Positions 53,817 to 62,290 of a DNA stretch of 64,000 nucleotides are shown here, in pieces. The first letter of the stretch is position 1. Each line of letters opens with the position of its first letter. Under the pieces are notes generated by a model. That model saw nothing but the letters and a program-made list of their open reading frames with translations. It made no database searches and had not been told where the DNA came from. This stretch comes from Paenibacillus eucommiae (GTDB lineage Bacteria > Bacillota > Bacilli > Paenibacillales > NBRC-103111): assembly GCF_017874215.1 (NCBI RefSeq), contig NZ_JAGGLB010000004.1, forward strand, positions 124,001 to 188,000. Direction: 5' to 3'. Both the position numbers and the translations under genes were made by a program.

Positions 53817-54590
53817 CTAATTCTTTGGCAGCTTTAATACTAGGCCTGATTTCAGGCTGCTGGCCAGTGCTTCTGCTTGACTGATTCCATTAAGCTTGCG
53901 GATATCCTCTGCCCGGGAGCTGTCCTGATTATAAAACTTCATGGCAATCTGGGGCAGCGTATCCCCTGGCTGCGTGATATATTTGTCCGGCACCACTTTC
54001 TCATTCAGACGGGCAGATGGCTGTTGAACTACTACTTTTTCACCGTCTGGCTGCGTCTTAACAACAGCTTTGCGCGCCGAATAAAATACGTACTCTTTGA
54101 GCTGAAGTGTGTATTCGATATCTCCTGGGCTGCCGGCCACTTCCTTCCAGTCGAAGGATTCGATAGATGCCGGAAAATTAAGATCCCCTGTAATTGTCAC
54201 ATTCCGCTCCTGCTGCGATAAGGTTTGGGAGCCGATAAAAATAAAGCGTATAGGCCGTTTAGACGCCATCCAGCTTCGGATGAAACGGATATACCTCATG
54301 GGCTCAAATATTTCATGTTTTACTTCTATATAGGAATTTGATAATGAGGTGAGGGCTGGAAAAATACCGCTAAATGATACCTCTCTCAGGCTTGGATTTT
54401 TGATCACGTTAATTTCTCCGGCTCTGGTTTCTTCCGTACCTCCCCCTTGCCCGAGAATCTCGTAGGTCTTCCCGTTCCCGCTTTCTTTTACCTCAATTTC
54501 TTCAGGCAGGATCGGGATCCGAAAGCCCTCATATTCATTGTCATAGCTTAGATAGATTTCATAACCGTTATACTTCTGCTCTTCAGCCAT
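53817..54590 (-). CDS. xkdP: LysM-containing tail protein XkdP
   Basis: 257 residues. The N-terminus has IPILPEEIEVKESGNGKTYE, typical of XkdP, and the C-terminus is a LysM domain (YITQPGDTLPQIAMKFYNQD...GLVLKLP). It connects hub and tube and may touch cell wall. It overlaps the tape-measure stop by one base. Confidence 0.9.
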   Translation of the reverse strand: MAEEQKYNGYEIYLSYDNEYEGFRIPILPEEIEVKESGNGKTYEILGQGGGTEETRAGEINVIKNPSLREVSFSGIFPALTSLSNSYIEVKHEIFEPMRYIRFIRSWMASKRPIRFIFIGSQTLSQQERNVTITGDLNFPASIESFDWKEVAGSPGDIEYTLQLKEYVFYSARKAVVKTQPDGEKVVVQQPSARLNEKVVPDKYITQPGDTLPQIAMKFYNQDSSRAEDIRKLNGISQAEALASSLKSGLVLKLPKN

Positions 54591-56809
54591 TAGGCATACA
54601 CCCCTTGTGCCGAATTGGTTATTTCTTGCGTCATAACTTCCTTGATTCTAGTAACAATCGTATCGACATCCGTTGGCGTATTGATGTTCCCTGTGGTCAG
54701 TTGGACGGTGGGCGTTAAGGTAACGAAGTTTTGAACATTCTTCATTTCGGTCAACTCCCTCATGACCTTCAAGTCCTCGCTGTTAATATCCACCGAATCG
54801 TTAATGCTGCCAACTTCACCTACTCTGTCGATGTTTGGAATATTCCCCTTAACGCCCGCCGTAGCCGCACCAATGGCGTCAGTTGCAGCCGTACCAGCGG
54901 CACCAGCAGTACTCGCAGCACCAGCTCCTGCACTCCACATATTTGAATCAGACTCTAACTCTTTACCTTTTGCTTTAGGTAGTTTTTGATTTAATCCATT
55001 TACTAAACCTGCGCCTTTTCCGAATCCGTAGTCAAACTCATTTTTCAGATTTTTAGTGTCCATACGATCGATAGAAAAAACGTCCTTGACACTAGTCGGC
55101 TTTTCCAATTGATCCATTATATCCTTGACTTTGTCACTCATTGAGTGGATATTATCTGTATTAAACATATCTACATGCCCCATATCTAGACCAATCAAAT
55201 CATATATCTTTTGACTTAGCCAGTTAAAGCCTTTGAGTATGCCGTTTATTGCATCTAGTACCATTTTCATGAATCCGCCTGCAAATGCCTCTCCACTTCG
55301 CAACATATTATACACTTGACCACCAAAGGTCATGGCAAGATCATAGAACAATTTTTTGATGGCATACGTAGGATCAATAAATAGATTGATTAAAAACTCT
55401 GCAAAGCTAGCGAAAACATTCCAAATATATGCGATTTGATTCCATAGAACGCCTATCAGCACCATGAACATTCCTGCAATAAAGCCGATTACTTCAGAAA
55501 AAGTTACACCACATTCATAGAGGATGAAGACTAAAATCCCTATTGCGGCTGCAACAAGCAAGATCGGCCAGTTGATAGCAAGCCAAGCGGCTGCGGCGCT
55601 CCATAGAGGCGGCACCATTGCCCAAAGTTGCGGGATAACTATGAGAGCAATTAACGCTGCAATACCTGCAAGAATTGAACCGGCAATTGGCCAATATGTT
55701 TGCACAACATTTGAAAACCACAGAACTCCATTTACCAAACCTACAAACAGATTCGCCACCAATCTTAAACCAATACTTAAGTTGTCGAAAAACGGCTGAA
55801 ACTTACCTGCTTTAAACGCAGTATTTAACATGGTAATCAGAGGTGTTAAGGCTTGTAAAGCTGCACTTCCCGCATCCGCCATAGCAGAACTAAAGTTATT
55901 CTGCAGCATATCCATTTGCTTTGCCGGTGTCGCCATCATAGTATCAAATGCAGCCTGACCCATGTTCTGCTTTTCAAGTAGTGTATCGAAGGCTTGGATA
56001 AAACCTTCCATGTCTCCAGACGTACCTAATTCTTCGATATTAAGTCCGCTAATATCGGCTTTTGAAATGCCGAAGCTATCGGCGAGCGAGCCGGCATCTC
56101 CCGACATTGCTTCCCTAAGAGCAGAGGCCGCACCTTCGATTCCATTTCCTTCTGTATCAAAGGCATTCATTCTGGACACAAAACTATTGAGTTTGGTTAA
56201 CTGATCTGTATTTTGGGTCTTGGAAAAAAAAGACATGGTTGATTTCAATGTTTCATTTACATCTTGCCCGGCTGCAAGCGCATCTTGTTTAAATTTATCA
56301 AACATTGCTGTGCCTATTTGGGCATCGCCAGTACGTGCTATAAACATATCCAACATTTTTTGTTGCTCCATCGCTCCGCCGATCGTTGCGCCGAGCAGCT
56401 TTTGAGCGTTGGCGATAGTTAAATATTCAGAAGCAATCGACTTCAGATTACTCAAAAAGCTTCCCGTTTCCTCTGCCCCTGACCCTCCCCCAGGTAGAGG
56501 CTGCAGATCCAAATTCACTGTCATTGTACCAAGTTGCTCCTGTAGACTTGTGACGGCTTGCAAAGCTGGAGAAACGTTCAAATCTAATTCCACAACAGTA
56601 CTGGATCTGGTCATGGTTATGATTTTATCGTGTATTTGCTGAAGGTCCTGTGAAGCAGCCGATACGTCGATACGGAAGGTCATTGTGGAGTTTAGCTCCT
56701 GTTTTAGCTTTGCGGCAGCTTGCGTTGCTTTTTCCATCGCATTATTAACATGCGTCAATGTACTTGTAAAACTATCAAAAAGCTGCAAAGTGGTACTCAC
56801 TGTGGCCAT
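54590..56809 (-). CDS. xkdO: Tape-measure protein (XkdO-like)
   Basis: About 739 residues. It begins MATVSTTLQLFDSFTSTLTH, with long helical regions (MEKATQAAAKLKQELNSTM, FNKFKQDALAAGQDV-type) and several membrane-like helices (~400-490). The length sets tail length, so a tail of modest size is predicted. The ATG at 56809 follows GAAAGGAG; the upstream in-frame stretch is rejected. It lies after the frameshift chaperone gene as in all such tails. Confidence 0.9.
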   Translation of the reverse strand: MATVSTTLQLFDSFTSTLTHVNNAMEKATQAAAKLKQELNSTMTFRIDVSAASQDLQQIHDKIITMTRSSTVVELDLNVSPALQAVTSLQEQLGTMTVNLDLQPLPGGGSGAEETGSFLSNLKSIASEYLTIANAQKLLGATIGGAMEQQKMLDMFIARTGDAQIGTAMFDKFKQDALAAGQDVNETLKSTMSFFSKTQNTDQLTKLNSFVSRMNAFDTEGNGIEGAASALREAMSGDAGSLADSFGISKADISGLNIEELGTSGDMEGFIQAFDTLLEKQNMGQAAFDTMMATPAKQMDMLQNNFSSAMADAGSAALQALTPLITMLNTAFKAGKFQPFFDNLSIGLRLVANLFVGLVNGVLWFSNVVQTYWPIAGSILAGIAALIALIVIPQLWAMVPPLWSAAAAWLAINWPILLVAAAIGILVFILYECGVTFSEVIGFIAGMFMVLIGVLWNQIAYIWNVFASFAEFLINLFIDPTYAIKKLFYDLAMTFGGQVYNMLRSGEAFAGGFMKMVLDAINGILKGFNWLSQKIYDLIGLDMGHVDMFNTDNIHSMSDKVKDIMDQLEKPTSVKDVFSIDRMDTKNLKNEFDYGFGKGAGLVNGLNQKLPKAKGKELESDSNMWSAGAGAASTAGAAGTAATDAIGAATAGVKGNIPNIDRVGEVGSINDSVDINSEDLKVMRELTEMKNVQNFVTLTPTVQLTTGNINTPTDVDTIVTRIKEVMTQEITNSAQGVYA

Positions 56810-56894
56810 AATTCTTCTCCTTTCTTGAATAAATAAAAAGCGTCCGTTCAAGGACGCTATTTCAGGAAAGCTTTATTTAATCTTAATGAAATAA

Positions 56895-57068
56895 TTATTT
56901 CTTCCGCGCCCTTTGCGATTTCTTCTCTTCCTCGACCCGGATACTAATCATGGCAAAGATGACGGCCCTCTCGCGCTGGGACATTCGCATAAGCTCATGC
57001 GGAAGAATGTTTAATTCGTGGAGGGCATAGTAAGCATAATTGGCCTCACCATCGCCCTCCTTGATTAG
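56895..57068 (-). CDS. Tail assembly chaperone second frame, reached by -1 frameshift (gpGT-like)
   Basis: A frame of 57 codons reading LIKEGDGEANYAYYALHELN then ILPHELMRMSQRERAVIFAM and ending in RARKK. It lies in the -1 frame to XkdN and has no start codon near its beginning. It is read in frame if ribosomes slip at the heptamer A AAA AAC (57068-57074), which ends three bases before the XkdN stop. The product is XkdN with a C-terminal extension, like lambda gpGT, which helps load tube subunits on the tape measure. It is usually present at low level. Confidence 0.75.
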   Translation of the reverse strand, partial: LIKEGDGEANYAYYALHELNILPHELMRMSQRERAVIFAMISIRVEEEKKSQRARKK

Positions 57069-57487
57069 TTTTTTGCCTCTTCGACCAGTTCGTTCATTTC
57101 CCGGTCAAAGCCGTTCAATTCCTGAACCTTCTGGACAAGCGTGCTGTACTCACCGGGAAGCAGCATCTTCCGCAGCAAGGACTCAGCCCCAAGAACGCCA
57201 TATGACTTCTGCAGCTCGGCATCCTTCAAGTTGGGGTAGACGACGCTGGCCACAGCAAGTTTGGCCATGTATTCCTCAGCGCTGGTTTCCGGAATTTGCT
57301 GGCCGTTTTTACCTTTTATCCGTTTGGTGGCAGCTTTCCGGCATTCCTCATTTTCCGCCTCGTTCATGCTGCGCAGCTTCCAGGCAAGCGGCTTCCCCTC
57401 TTTGCCCTTGAAGCGTTCAGAAATAATAATGTCCTCGGTCATATCCAGTTCTACATTCTGTGCATAAAACGCCTGCAAATCACTCAT
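57065..57487 (-). CDS. xkdN: Tail assembly chaperone XkdN
   Basis: 140 residues, helical, beginning MSDLQAFYAQNVELDMTEDI and ending NELVEEAKN. The last codons carry the slippery heptamer described for the frameshift product. It lies between the tube gene and tape measure, as in PBSX. Confidence 0.85.
   Translation of the reverse strand: MSDLQAFYAQNVELDMTEDIIISERFKGKEGKPLAWKLRSMNEAENEECRKAATKRIKGKNGQQIPETSAEEYMAKLAVASVVYPNLKDAELQKSYGVLGAESLLRKMLLPGEYSTLVQKVQELNGFDREMNELVEEAKN
57068..57074 (-). promoter_or_regulatory. Programmed -1 ribosomal frameshift site
   Basis: The minus-strand heptamer A AAA AAC in frame GCA AAA AAC TAA is a standard X XXY YYZ slip site. A Shine-Dalgarno-like AAGGAGGG lies about 6 bases downstream. 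The -1 frame continues in an ORF of 57 codons with no start of its own. Confidence 0.75.
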
Positions 57488-57517
57488 GATTGAAGTTCCT
57501 CCTCGTATTGTAGCTGC

Positions 57518-57976
57518 TTATTGCAGTGCGTTGAAACTATCCTTAATTTCGACGCCCTCAAAAGTAAAGTCGATATCCTCGTCCAAAGCATCGCTTTCTG
57601 TATCCAATTTGGCAATAATTACACTGTCCAGATTCACTCCTGTCAGGATAATTCTCTGGGTTCCCGTGCTTGAGGTTGGATCTTCATTCACAATCGTAAT
57701 GTCGAAATACGTGTCCTTCCCTTTGCTGATATAATCTGTCATCATTTTACGGAATTTGGACGTAGTGTAGTAGATCGTCATGCTTCCTGACCCACTCCAT
57801 CCTGTAGCCTTGTGCTGGGTTCCCCGACGGCCAAGCGTTTTGATCTCGGCCTTTTCTTTTTCAATGGTGGCTTCCAGTGTCTTCACATAGAACATTTCTT
57901 CAACTACTCCATTAATGGTCGTATAAGCTCTGCCTTCCTGACCGGAAATGGTGTCTTTAGCCTGCAAATAAGCCAT
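57518..57976 (-). CDS. xkdM: Tail tube protein XkdM
   Basis: 152 residues: YLQAKDTISGQEGRAYTTIN, KTLGRRGTQHKATGWSGSGS (GTQHK typical of the family) and PFTFEGVEIKDSF-type end. It forms the inner tube inside the sheath. It follows the sheath gene by one base. Confidence 0.92.
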   Translation of the reverse strand: MAYLQAKDTISGQEGRAYTTINGVVEEMFYVKTLEATIEKEKAEIKTLGRRGTQHKATGWSGSGSMTIYYTTSKFRKMMTDYISKGKDTYFDITIVNEDPTSSTGTQRIILTGVNLDSVIIAKLDTESDALDEDIDFTFEGVEIKDSFNALQ

Positions 57977-57977
57977 A

Positions 57978-59294
57978 TTACCTCACCGTCACTTTCATAT
58001 AGATTTTTTCAATGGAATCCACGGGCTGAACATAGGCCTCCACATAGATGCTATCCACGCTATTGCCTGGCAATACAGTCACATCCGTTTGAGAATTGAA
58101 ATTTTGAATGGCATTGATGTCCTGGAGCGTATTCAGATATTTGACGCATTCCCCCCAGAATAAAGTCCGGCCATCCGCATTGTTATTTACTTTGCCGATA
58201 TAGAAGGACTCGAAGATTCGCTTGAAGTCATTCGCGATGCCATCCAGCACCCGGACGACCCGGTTCTTGCTGAATACCTTGCTGTGGCTTGGAGAGGAAG
58301 TGACCAAGGTATTAATATCCTGCTCAATGACTACGCGGTCCTGGCTGGGTACAAAAACAAACTCGCCAGCAAGCAGTGCAGTCTCGATCTGAGAGCTAGT
58401 ATATCTTGTACCTGTATCAACGGCCCCGTCATAAGCCTGATAGGTCAGCGATTCGTTCATTTGTGCTGCTGCCGTTGCGGCTGCCACCCAAGCAGTGGCT
58501 TGAGCTGCGGTTAGTACCGTACCGTCTGCCAGCTTAACGCCGTTCTTCACGCTAATTACACCTTCGTAGTCCGCTGTGAGGTAATTCTCGAGAACAGCCT
58601 GCACTTTGCGGCCCTCGTTCTCCCGAAGCCTCCGCACAAAAGCGGCATAAACTGCTTTAAGAGGCGCATCTGTCGAAGGCAAGGCCACGGTTTGAAAGTC
58701 GTTAAGCTCCAGAGCTGCAAGATAGTCCGTGTGGTCCTGGTTGGTAACCGTCCCGTCTGCCCCGCCAATAAGAGGAGCGCTGGCTGTAGCGGTTAAGCTT
58801 CCCGTACCTGACCAGACAACCCATTTGTTAGCAGTAAGCCCGGCAATATTGGATACGGTCTGGGTGTCCACAACGGCCCCGGCAAGCAGTGTTTTCACAT
58901 CAAATTTGAGCGCGTCGTCGATATTCGCCTGAATCACAACCGAGAGGTTGTTCCCGCGTACACCGCCATACTGCGCTGTAACTGTCAGACCACTTGCTGT
59001 TACCGCTGCTTTCGTTCCTGTATTAAGACGGTACAGCAAGACTGTCCTTGCACGCTTCAGTGCCTCTCTAACAAGCAGCAGTTGTGAGGTTGACAGGTCG
59101 TAACCCAGCACCTCTTTAACATCCTGTCCGGCATTGATCTTGATCATTTGCTTGGACGGTCCCCAAGGCAGAGCCTGAGCAAGGGATGTAATCCCTCTTT
59201 CTCCAGCTGCCCCCAAAGGCGCTCCCTCACTCACAATATTGATATATACGCCCGGTCTTACCTTATTCTGCATTGTCCATGTACCTCCGGCCAT
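57978..59294 (-). CDS. xkdK: Contractile tail sheath protein XkdK
   Basis: 438 residues. The start MAGGTWTMQNKVRPGVYINI is the family signature, and IARDFKRIFESFYIGKVNN-type and VEAYVQPVDSIEKIYMKVTV end it. A contractile sheath shows the locus makes a myovirus-like injection machine, not a flexible tail. Confidence 0.93.
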   Translation of the reverse strand: MAGGTWTMQNKVRPGVYINIVSEGAPLGAAGERGITSLAQALPWGPSKQMIKINAGQDVKEVLGYDLSTSQLLLVREALKRARTVLLYRLNTGTKAAVTASGLTVTAQYGGVRGNNLSVVIQANIDDALKFDVKTLLAGAVVDTQTVSNIAGLTANKWVVWSGTGSLTATASAPLIGGADGTVTNQDHTDYLAALELNDFQTVALPSTDAPLKAVYAAFVRRLRENEGRKVQAVLENYLTADYEGVISVKNGVKLADGTVLTAAQATAWVAAATAAAQMNESLTYQAYDGAVDTGTRYTSSQIETALLAGEFVFVPSQDRVVIEQDINTLVTSSPSHSKVFSKNRVVRVLDGIANDFKRIFESFYIGKVNNNADGRTLFWGECVKYLNTLQDINAIQNFNSQTDVTVLPGNSVDSIYVEAYVQPVDSIEKIYMKVTVR

Positions 59295-59486
59295 TTACAG
59301 CACCACCTTTCCATTAAAATCGTCTACGATTTGATTGACTTGCTCGTGGGTGTACGACTCATCATCCTTAAGTAAGGCACTGATTACATCCCTATGGGAC
59401 GCATACTCCTGAGCATCTTTAAACTGCTGTTTTGTAAAAGCTGGAGCAGCAGCCTTCCCATTTCCCTTTTTATCCTTATTAGACAT
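59295..59486 (-). CDS. Small phage protein in XkzA position
   Basis: 63 residues beginning MSNKDKKGNGKAAAPAFTKQ and containing AQEYASHRDVISALLKDDE. It lies between the tail terminator and sheath gene, where PBSX has xkzA. Function unknown. Confidence 0.7.
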   Translation of the reverse strand: MSNKDKKGNGKAAAPAFTKQQFKDAQEYASHRDVISALLKDDESYTHEQVNQIVDDFNGKVVL

Positions 59487-59919
59487 GTTTAATTTGTCCC
59501 TCCTGTACCATCTGGTTCATTTTAGTTTCGTCCGGCCCCGCCTTGATCAAATGAATGCCGAAGCTGATGAAGAAATGAAGCACATCGTTAACAACTTCAT
59601 GTCTCATGGTCAGCGCCTCGCATAACCCGGTTCCGCTGCCTGTACCTGCCTCGATATTCTCCAGTCCTTCATAAAGCCGGTCAGCCATGCTGCTGCATTC
59701 TGCCTTCTTTGCCGGGCCGGCTGGATAATACTGAACATCGAAGAGCAATGATCGCAGGTAACGTCTCTCTGCTTCTCTGGTCTGCTCACTGCTGAGCAAA
59801 CTCACGAAAAATGCAGGCCCTGTAAACCCCTGTTCTGAACTCTCCTCATATACCGGTATACTTGGCTCAATCTCATCCAGCCGCTGGATCATGCCGTTTT
59901 TCACATCGTTCATTTGCAA
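59479..59919 (-). CDS. xkdJ: Tail terminator-like protein XkdJ
   Basis: 146 residues of the DUF6838/XkdJ kind: IPVYEESSEQGFTGPAFFVS, RYLRSLLFDVQYYPAGPAKK and LHFFISFGIHLIKAG. It likely caps the end of the tail tube. Its start is a TTG at 59919 (GGAGG ten bases before) or the ATG at 59913. It overlaps the next gene by eight bases. Confidence 0.8.
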   Translation of the reverse strand: MQMNDVKNGMIQRLDEIEPSIPVYEESSEQGFTGPAFFVSLLSSEQTREAERRYLRSLLFDVQYYPAGPAKKAECSSMADRLYEGLENIEAGTGSGTGLCEALTMRHEVVNDVLHFFISFGIHLIKAGPDETKMNQMVQEGQIKHV

Positions 59920-59926
59920 GCTGATC

Positions 59927-60283
59927 CTACCTCCCTAAATAACGCTCCAGAAACCGCATCATTTTTCGCTGGATGATTCCGGCTATTTCTCCTTCAAGCT
60001 CTGCTGTCGTTAAGGTTAATATCAACGCGCCATCTTCCCCTGCGACAGAATTGAGTACCTCAACCTGATATTCATTGCCGCTGCGCCGAATGTTTCCTAT
60101 CTTCCATCCCCGCCTTAGCTCCTCCGCTTCTGCAGGAGTGCGGGCAACAGCCTTGGCAAGCAATCGGGAAGCCAGCTCCATCAAGCATTGTTCGAAAAAA
60201 AGCGGCACATCCGCCTGCATCCTTTTCAACTGCTGCTCCAGCTGGTGCATTTCCTTGAACTTAAAATCGCCAAATTGACTCAT
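59927..60283 (-). CDS. xkdI: HK97 gp10-like neck/tail completion protein (XkdI)
   Basis: 118 residues: FKFKEMHQLEQQLKRMQADV, KAVARTPAEAEELRRGWKIG and MRFLERYLGR. Such proteins act at the top of the tail. The ATG at 60283 has no good ribosome binding site; it overlaps the stop of an eight-codon frame (MQKQPDQA) whose ATG follows GGGAGGTG by six bases, so translation may be coupled. It is the first gene of the tail operon. Confidence 0.75.
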   Translation of the reverse strand: MSQFGDFKFKEMHQLEQQLKRMQADVPLFFEQCLMELASRLLAKAVARTPAEAEELRRGWKIGNIRRSGNEYQVEVLNSVAGEDGALILTLTTAELEGEIAGIIQRKMMRFLERYLGR

Positions 60284-60365
60284 GCCTGATCCGGCTGCTT
60301 CTGCATTGGTTTCACCTCCCAAGAGGATTCGTCCACCCAAAGGCTGGCTCTCAATTAAGTCCTCT

Positions 60366-60405
60366 TACTATATAGGCCAAAATGTACGTCAGTCGTACGT
60401 CAAAA
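60366..60405 (-). promoter_or_regulatory. Candidate late promoter of the tail operon
   Basis: Two direct repeats of GACGTAC, 11 bases apart, followed by CCTATATAGTAAGAGG on the minus strand, sit between the Xpf-like gene and the first tail gene. Spacing does not fit a standard sigma-A promoter (a 14-base gap from the second repeat to TATAGT). It may be the site read by the Xpf-like factor; this is not shown. The region also covers the last codons of the sigma-like gene. Confidence 0.5.
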
Positions 60406-60876
60406 GTTTTTGGATTTTATTTTCTCTTTGGCCCGATCCACATATTGCTGCGCACTCCGCTTGGTGATTTGCAGCTCTGCTGCCACCTCAGCAAGGCTCC
60501 ATCCGTTGGCCATATGGAGGATGTAGCACTGCCTTTCGCGTGTTGAAAGCTCCAGAAGAGCATCTACGATCATTTTCTTTTGTTCATTACTTAATACAGT
60601 TTCCGGAGTGTGTAAGTCTAACGATGGGAACAGGTCCATGTCCATAAGTGCTGACTTGCGATAAGCATCTCTGCTTTCAGCGCCTCTCCGGCTGCCGGGC
60701 CTTCTCCCTTTTTTCAGCCATTCGATCGTATAGCTCATGTCAGATATCATGCCGCCCACAATCGATGATTCATCTTTTTCGTCCGGTTCGGATTGATCTA
60801 ATTTTTTTCTGTATTCTTCCAATAGGCTTTTCTCAGCCCCATATTCTTGAACAAGCCGCTCAACCCAAGTAGTCAT
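60400..60876 (-). CDS. xpf: Xpf-like sigma factor (late-gene activator)
   Basis: 158 residues with a sigma region-4 helix-turn-helix at the C-terminus: LLELSTRERQCYILHMANGW and LAEVAAELQITKRSAQQYVD. An N-terminal part has LVQEYGAEKSLLEEYRK. This matches PBSX Xpf, the positive control factor for late genes. It lies right before the tail operon, where in PBSX terminase, portal and capsid genes follow; those are missing here. Confidence 0.82.
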   Translation of the reverse strand: MTTWVERLVQEYGAEKSLLEEYRKKLDQSEPDEKDESSIVGGMISDMSYTIEWLKKGRRPGSRRGAESRDAYRKSALMDMDLFPSLDLHTPETVLSNEQKKMIVDALLELSTRERQCYILHMANGWSLAEVAAELQITKRSAQQYVDRAKEKIKSKNF

Positions 60877-60925
60877 CCTGTTTTCACCTCATTTTGTTTG
60901 AATTTATTGTAAGTCCAGCAGATCC

Positions 60926-61084
60926 CTAATCTTTAACTGTTCCTTTAGTCAATACTTGGTTCTCCTCTTTTAATTGGTGTATTAGCTGCTGCTGCGAACC
61001 AATTAGCTTAATCAAGCCATATCTGGAAAGTGTCTCAAGTACCGCCGGATCCATAGCTTCTTTCCGAAAATGATTAGCTTGCAA
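60926..61084 (-). CDS. Small phage-control protein, unknown function
   Basis: 52 residues from a TTG at 61084 with AAGGAGGG seven bases before it: MQANHFRKEAMDPAVLETLS, ending ENQVLTKGTVKD. Helical, with no family recognised. It is too short to be found easily but has one of the best ribosome binding sites in the region and sits between the regulator and the Xpf-like gene. Confidence 0.6.
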   Translation of the reverse strand: MQANHFRKEAMDPAVLETLSRYGLIKLIGSQQQLIHQLKEENQVLTKGTVKD

Positions 61085-61158
61085 AATATATCCCTCCTTC
61101 TTCACGCGCTTGAAGATTCATGGTATAATGCCAAAAAGAAAATTTTTTGAACACCCGA

Positions 61159-61251
61159 TCAGTTGCCCCGCCAGGCAGCTGATTTTGCTTTTTCCAAGGA
61201 CTCGTGATCTCGTAATCTTGCATTCACGCTTACTGGTTTAGCTGCCGTCAT
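61159..61251 (-). CDS. Tiny ORF coupled to the phage HTH gene
   Basis: 30 residues, MTAAKPVSVNARLRDHESLE then KAKSAAWRGN. Its ATG overlaps the preceding stop (GTATGA) with GGAGG upstream. Coupled translation supports it; function unknown. Confidence 0.45.
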   Translation of the reverse strand: MTAAKPVSVNARLRDHESLEKAKSAAWRGN

Positions 61252-61484
61252 ACATCCTCCAAGTAAAAATAATCTTCAAATAATCCCTCAAAAGCGCCCA
61301 ATACGCCTGCAATAAATTGCACGCCTGGTGAGTTATGTCTCGCATCACTGCAGGGGAGCTTCACTCTCCAAACTTGTGATGGAGACACGCCAATAACTTC
61401 GGCTAACGCGGCGTCTGTGGGGATATCCCTGTCGATTTGTGCTTTTGTAAGATTTCTTACTTTTAGACGAATTACTTTTCTCAA
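61248..61484 (-). CDS. Phage-type HTH DNA-binding protein (early regulator)
   Basis: About 78 residues from a TTG at 61484 with GGAGG seven bases upstream. The body RDIPTDAALAEVIGVSPSQV is a helix-turn-helix of the Cro/CI type. It is divergent from the XRE repressor and likely acts as the Cro-like partner or the first gene of the induced operon. Upstream in-frame codons are rejected because they run over the operators. Confidence 0.7.
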   Translation of the reverse strand: MRKVIRLKVRNLTKAQIDRDIPTDAALAEVIGVSPSQVWRVKLPCSDARHNSPGVQFIAGVLGAFEGLFEDYFYLEDV

Positions 61485-61506
61485 GTGATCACCTCCTCCA
61501 GATTTG

Positions 61507-61623
61507 ATTCGCCGACGAATATTAATTATGCGCCACCGAATAATCAAACTATACACAAAAATATGCGCCTTCGCAATATAGGAAAAATAAGTAATTGCGC
61601 AGGCGCAATTACTGGTGTATACT
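61507..61623. promoter_or_regulatory. Divergent promoter-operator switch of the tailocin
   Basis: Four operator-like inverted repeats: ATTCGCCGACGAAT at 61507-61520, an ATTAT..ATAAT site with CGCCACCG centre at 61525-61544, ATATGCGCCTTCGCAATAT at 61561-61579 and a 20-bp palindrome TAATTGCGC/GCGCAATTA at 61592-61611. Rightward promoter: TTGCGC (61595) - 17 bp - TATACT (61618). Leftward promoter: TTGCGA (61571-61576) - 17 bp - TATAGT (61548-61553). Each -35 lies inside an operator, so bound repressor would control both. Confidence 0.78.
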
Positions 61624-61653
61624 TGAAATGATTCTATTTGTGAGGTGGTTATT

Positions 61654-62289
61654 TTGTCAGGCAATAATCAAGGCTTTGGTGATTTTCTAAAATACACAAG
61701 AGTACGATATGGCTACAAAACCCAGAAGAAACTTGCTGAGATATCCGGCGTTTCGCAGACTACACTGTCGCGGATCGAAGCAGGTATTCAGAAACCCTTA
61801 CCAGAAACACTGAAGCTGCTGGCCCCGCACCTGAGGCCTTATACGTACGGAGAACTCATGGACAAGGCTGGGTATTTCGAAGGCACATCATCTGGGCTTA
61901 CTCGCGAGGTCGCTGCGGTTATTGATAATAACGAGGAATTAAATAAGGAATTGGACAGATATATAGACAGCATGACGATTGGTGGTATGCTTAAACCGGA
62001 AGCCATCCATTCACTTGAACTCGAATTGTCACCGATATTACATGCAGAAAACATCGAGTTTGCCTATGCGGAGTCAGAATTGAGGCATCTGCTTGTAGAA
62101 TTAGACAGCATTGATCTAAAGAATTCTGTACTGCAAGCTTTTATTAGAGCTGACAAGATACTAAAAAACGGATTTATTGAACCTCAAACAATCGCCGCGC
62201 ACCACGAGAGCGAAGAATGGACAGAGGAAGAATTGGAGGAGATAGAACGGTTTAAAGAGTTTGTAAGGTCCAAGCGGAAGGGGAAATGA
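61654..62289 (+). CDS. XRE-family repressor (ImmR-like)
   Basis: About 211 residues. The N-terminal HTH reads KTQKKLAEISGVSQTTLSRI with FLKYTRVRYGYKTQ before it; the rest is acidic and helical and ends EEIERFKEFVRSKRKGK. The start is a TTG at 61654 with GAGGTGG five bases upstream; an in-frame GTG at 61645 is the other choice. It precedes an ImmA-like peptidase by one base, as in ICEBs1-type control, where the peptidase cleaves the repressor after DNA damage. Confidence 0.85.
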   Translation: MSGNNQGFGDFLKYTRVRYGYKTQKKLAEISGVSQTTLSRIEAGIQKPLPETLKLLAPHLRPYTYGELMDKAGYFEGTSSGLTREVAAVIDNNEELNKELDRYIDSMTIGGMLKPEAIHSLELELSPILHAENIEFAYAESELRHLLVELDSIDLKNSVLQAFIRADKILKNGFIEPQTIAAHHESEEWTEEELEEIERFKEFVRSKRKGK

Positions 62290-62290
62290 T

